The notes under the pieces were generated by a model, which searched no databases, was not told the origin of the DNA, and saw only the letters and a program-made list of their open reading frames with translations. A stretch of DNA of 7,471 bases from Bacteroidota bacterium. GTDB taxonomy: Bacteria; Bacteroidota; Bacteroidia; J057. The stretch lies in NCBI GenBank assembly GCA_003696875.1, contig RFHL01000868.1:1-7471 (forward strand), written 5' to 3'. The position numbers were made by a program, and so were the translations under genes. Shown here piece by piece: positions 5,263 through 7,471 of the stretch; position 1 is the stretch's first letter; each line of letters starts with the position of its first letter.

Positions 5263-6608
5263 TCAGTCCAGTTTTGGAGTGCGTTCTGGCACTCTGTGGG
5301 TTTGATATCAATATAGATGTTTTTCCGGGCCGATTCCAACCAATTCTCAAAGTTTTCGGCCTGCTTGGCCTGTAGAGCGGCATTTCGGATCTTCTGGTAA
5401 TCGTCCCGGAGGTTGGGGGCGTGAGGCGGAATCTTCGTCTTGAGATAGATCACATGAAAGGCGCGGGAGCCATCCTGCTGGAAATATTCCTCCGGCTCGG
5501 AAATCTCTCCAGGGCTCATTTCGTCGATCTTAAAATAGAGGTCGGCATCGAGGGCATCCAGCGGAATCCGCAGGTCCCCGGTTTGGGGATTGGAAATGCA
5601 ACCCCCGCAGTGCTTGGTAGCGCGGTCCTGCGAGTACTGGATGGCTGCCTGCTCAAAGGTGAGCGAGTCGGTACGGATTAGCTCCAGTATCTTGTTCAAA
5701 GAATCAATGGCGATGGAGTCCCCCTGCGGGCTGTACTGCAGCCGCTTGAGGATGTGGCTCGCGTGCACACGCTCGCCCCGTCGCTCGTGCAGATACACGA
5801 TGTGGTACCCAAACTCGGTCTTGAAAGGCTCGGAGACGTCACCCGGACGCATTTGGTAGACGACCGATTCAAACTCAGGGACCATCTGTCCCCGGCCAAA
5901 CCAGCCGAGGTCGCCCTTGCGGGCGCGGCCACCCGGCTCGTCGGTATTGCCAGCGGCGAGCACTCCGAAATCGGCCCCTTCCTCTACAACCATCGCCCGC
6001 AGCGTTTTCAATTTTTCCTTGGCCCGCTCCTCGCTCTCTTCAGAAAAAGGGGGCTTGATTACGATGTGATTCAGCACCACTTCAGCCGGCAAAAAGCCCA
6101 GGCTATCCTTGGGGATGCTGCGGAAAAACTGCTTCACCTCCTTGGGGGTGATATTGGACTCGGACATGAGCATCTGCCGCTGCCGATCGACCAGCAATTC
6201 ATTTTGGATATCTTCCCGGATATCGGCCCGGAATTGGACAATCGTCCGGCCGTAGATACGCTCAAAATCGGCCCGGTCGATCTGGGAGAGGATGTACTCC
6301 ATCCGGCGATCCAGCTCCATATCAACCTCCGAATCGCCCACCTCAATGCTGTCCTGACGGGCCTTGTTGAGAAGCAACTTAGAGACGATCAGGTTTTCAA
6401 AGACCTGGCACCAGAGGCTGCCATCATCTTTTTCTCCATTGATAACCAGATAGTTATACTGATTGTCTACGTCGGAGGCCAGAATCACATCCTCCCCGAT
6501 GACCGCCACGATGCGATCCAGCGCCTGCGCGTCCTGCCCCGCAAGGATAGCCGGCAAAAAGCACAGTCCTCCCAACACAAGCCAGAAACTGATGGTGAAA
6601 TATCTCAT
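5238..6608 (-). CDS. SurA-like periplasmic peptidyl-prolyl isomerase/chaperone with two parvulin domains
   Basis: The protein has 456 residues from the ATG at 6606-6608. The frame is open back to 6683, but this start puts the signal peptide at the N-terminus (MRYFTISFWLVLGGLCFLPAILAG). The mature part begins with DRIVAVIGEDVILASDVDNQ (31-50), the SurA N-terminal chaperone signature. The helical N-domain extends to about residue 170. Parvulin domain 1 spans about 174-276 and is canonical: NHIVIKPP, EPGGRARKGDLGWFGRGQ (224-241), VPEFE, PGDVSEPFKTEFGYHIVYL (255-273). Parvulin domain 2 (about 280-390) keeps ASHILKRL and FHVIYLK but lacks the LGWFGRGQMVPEF block and carries CGGC at 334-337, so it may be catalytically weak. 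A C-terminal helix follows (about 400-430). SurA proteins escort unfolded outer-membrane proteins across the periplasm. It is preceded by a PPIase-like companion and overlaps the moxR-like gene. Confidence 0.92.
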   Translation of the reverse strand: MRYFTISFWLVLGGLCFLPAILAGQDAQALDRIVAVIGEDVILASDVDNQYNYLVINGEKDDGSLWCQVFENLIVSKLLLNKARQDSIEVGDSEVDMELDRRMEYILSQIDRADFERIYGRTIVQFRADIREDIQNELLVDRQRQMLMSESNITPKEVKQFFRSIPKDSLGFLPAEVVLNHIVIKPPFSEESEERAKEKLKTLRAMVVEEGADFGVLAAGNTDEPGGRARKGDLGWFGRGQMVPEFESVVYQMRPGDVSEPFKTEFGYHIVYLHERRGERVHASHILKRLQYSPQGDSIAIDSLNKILELIRTDSLTFEQAAIQYSQDRATKHCGGCISNPQTGDLRIPLDALDADLYFKIDEMSPGEISEPEEYFQQDGSRAFHVIYLKTKIPPHAPNLRDDYQKIRNAALQAKQAENFENWLESARKNIYIDIKPTECQNALQNWTEWQSTSQQ

Positions 6609-6737
6609 GGGTAATAATAGAATAAACGTAAAAAGGCGGTCAATGATGCCTTGTGGGCGGACGAACCGGATTTCCTCGGGCAAGTCCTCAAAGGGCAGGC
6701 ATTTCGCCTGCCTCCTGCCTTAGCGCTCGCCCGGTCA
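6609..6737 (-). other. spacer between the two chaperone genes, with a hairpin
   Basis: These 129 bases separate the stop of the PPIase-like gene from the start of the surA-like gene. A seven-base-pair stem, GGCAGGC (6694-6700) with GCCTGCC (6706-6712), has a five-base loop and is not followed by a T tract on the minus strand, so it is not a standard terminator. The part next to the surA-like start is AT-rich (TACGTTTATTCTATTATT on the minus strand). It contains TACGTTTA, one base off the -7 consensus TAnnTTTG, but without a TTTG at the expected distance. Read-through from the upstream gene, with or without an internal promoter, is possible. Confidence 0.5.
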
Positions 6738-7471
6738 TTAGGGCTTGACCTTACCTGCCAGACGAGCTTGCTGCACCAGTTTGGTCGCTTCGCTCTCAAA
6801 TAGGGCTTGCTTGCGCTGGTTGCGCAGCAGCGCGATTATTCGCGCCTCACACAGACTCAGCGGCAGGCGATCTCCCGGTTCGATGGTTTCCAGTCTGCGA
6901 AAAATCCGCAGATAGGTGGTATCTCCCTGGCTGTAGGTGTAGGGGTAGGGTGTGCCCCGGGAGGCCCGTTCCAAGCTACCGTAGTAGAACCCTTCCCGCA
7001 GCGGCTCCAGCGCACCGGCTTCGAGATAGGTACTATCCAGCTTGTAGGCCCGGGCATGTTCCTGGCACCAGTCCAGCAACGCTGCGATCTGCTCCGGGTC
7101 GCTGCTCCGGATCTGGTTGACGAGCTTGTACTGCTGGTTGGTGCTGGCCGTTTCGACGAAAAAGAACTGATAGTACTCGGTCTGGGCTACGAAGCGATCG
7201 GGATGCGATTCGTAATAGGTCTGGACTTCGCTAGCCGGGATTTGCTGCAACTCGGGTCTTTGGCTGAGCAACAGCTGCTGGTATTCCTGCTCAATCAGGG
7301 CCTGCTCGTAGGCCCGTACACGGTAGCGAAGACGACGGTCCAGGTCCGGAACCTGAGCCCGAAGGGCCTCCTCCATCGCCTGCCGCCGCATCCACTGATC
7401 AATATACTGCCCTGCAATCCGGGCACTATCTGCCCCGGAAAGGCTGTCTGGCACAAAGGCATCTAGTTCTC
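6738..7471 (-). CDS. PPIase-like (SurA N-domain-type) envelope chaperone, N-terminus missing
   Basis: The gene is cut by the right window edge; the frame is open to 7469. The first seven residues in view are Glu-Leu-Asp-Ala-Phe-Val-Pro, so the GTG at 7452-7454 is an internal Val codon and not the start. About 244 residues are visible, ending at TAA (6738-6740). DSLSGADSARIAGQYIDQWM resembles the start of the Bacteroidota companion proteins usually annotated as peptidylprolyl isomerase. These share the SurA-like N-terminal helices. A long charged helical stretch follows, with IPASEVQTYYESHPDRF, the typical linker entering a parvulin-type domain. The rest shows none of the parvulin signatures (no HIL motif, no GGxLGW, no FGYHI), so enzymatic activity is doubtful and a chaperone role is more likely. 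The signal peptide or lipobox would be outside the window. It is upstream of the surA-like gene on the same strand. Confidence 0.78.
   Translation of the reverse strand, partial: ELDAFVPDSLSGADSARIAGQYIDQWMRRQAMEEALRAQVPDLDRRLRYRVRAYEQALIEQEYQQLLLSQRPELQQIPASEVQTYYESHPDRFVAQTEYYQFFFVETASTNQQYKLVNQIRSSDPEQIAALLDWCQEHARAYKLDSTYLEAGALEPLREGFYYGSLERASRGTPYPYTYSQGDTTYLRIFRRLETIEPGDRLPLSLCEARIIALLRNQRKQALFESEATKLVQQARLAGKVKP

Noticed and set aside
5754..6614. 286-codon + strand open frame opposite the surA-like gene
   Set aside because: It is antisense to a two-domain parvulin with clear motifs, its own translation resembles no known family, and there is no start context.
6609..6683. Extended N-terminus of the surA-like protein from 6683
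   Set aside because: It would bury the signal peptide 25 residues in; the ATG at 6606-6608 gives a normal exported precursor.
6693..6713. Hairpin between the chaperone genes as a terminator
   Set aside because: No T tract follows on either strand.

Overview
The window looks like a chromosomal stretch from a fairly GC-rich member of the Bacteroidota, possibly the Saprospiria/Lewinella side of the phylum; this placement is an inference from gene content. Supporting signs are: no start codon has a clear Shine-Dalgarno sequence; a small outer-membrane barrel has a signal peptide ending in Ala-Gln; a FucP-type sugar porter is of the kind common in this phylum; and a SurA-like parvulin, a companion PPIase-like protein and a MoxR ATPase stand in the order I associate with Bacteroidota genomes. 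I see no insertion sequence, CRISPR array, tRNA, rRNA, phage gene or other sign of a mobile island.

Left part (1-2382). The C-terminal portion of a beta-hydroxyacid dehydrogenase enters from the left edge on the + strand. It ends one base away from the stop codon of a convergent minus-strand pair: a DinB/DUF1572-type helical-bundle protein followed 5 bases later by a DUF1801 protein. After a 261-base divergent intergenic region comes a small secreted, probably 8-stranded, beta-barrel protein on the + strand. Downstream of it is a non-coding stretch unusually rich in nested inverted repeats that ends in a strong rho-independent terminator. That stretch is the best candidate here for something undescribed.

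Middle part (2397-4281), all on the minus strand. A FucP-like sugar:proton symporter is followed by a small COG2388-type GNAT acetyltransferase, which has a possible promoter of its own of the Bacteroidota type. The symporter has Asn where E. coli FucP has the coupling residue Asp46.

Right part (4235-7471), also on the minus strand and read right to left. A PPIase-like exported-chaperone protein without a visible parvulin domain runs off the right edge. It is followed by a SurA-like protein with two parvulin domains, then by a MoxR AAA+ ATPase whose start codon lies inside the end of the surA-like gene. An intrinsic terminator closes this unit. The likely theme is envelope quality control: two periplasmic chaperones for outer-membrane proteins, translationally linked to a cytoplasmic AAA+ chaperone.

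Most of the window is ordinary housekeeping and accessory metabolism. I see no defence system or biosynthetic cluster.
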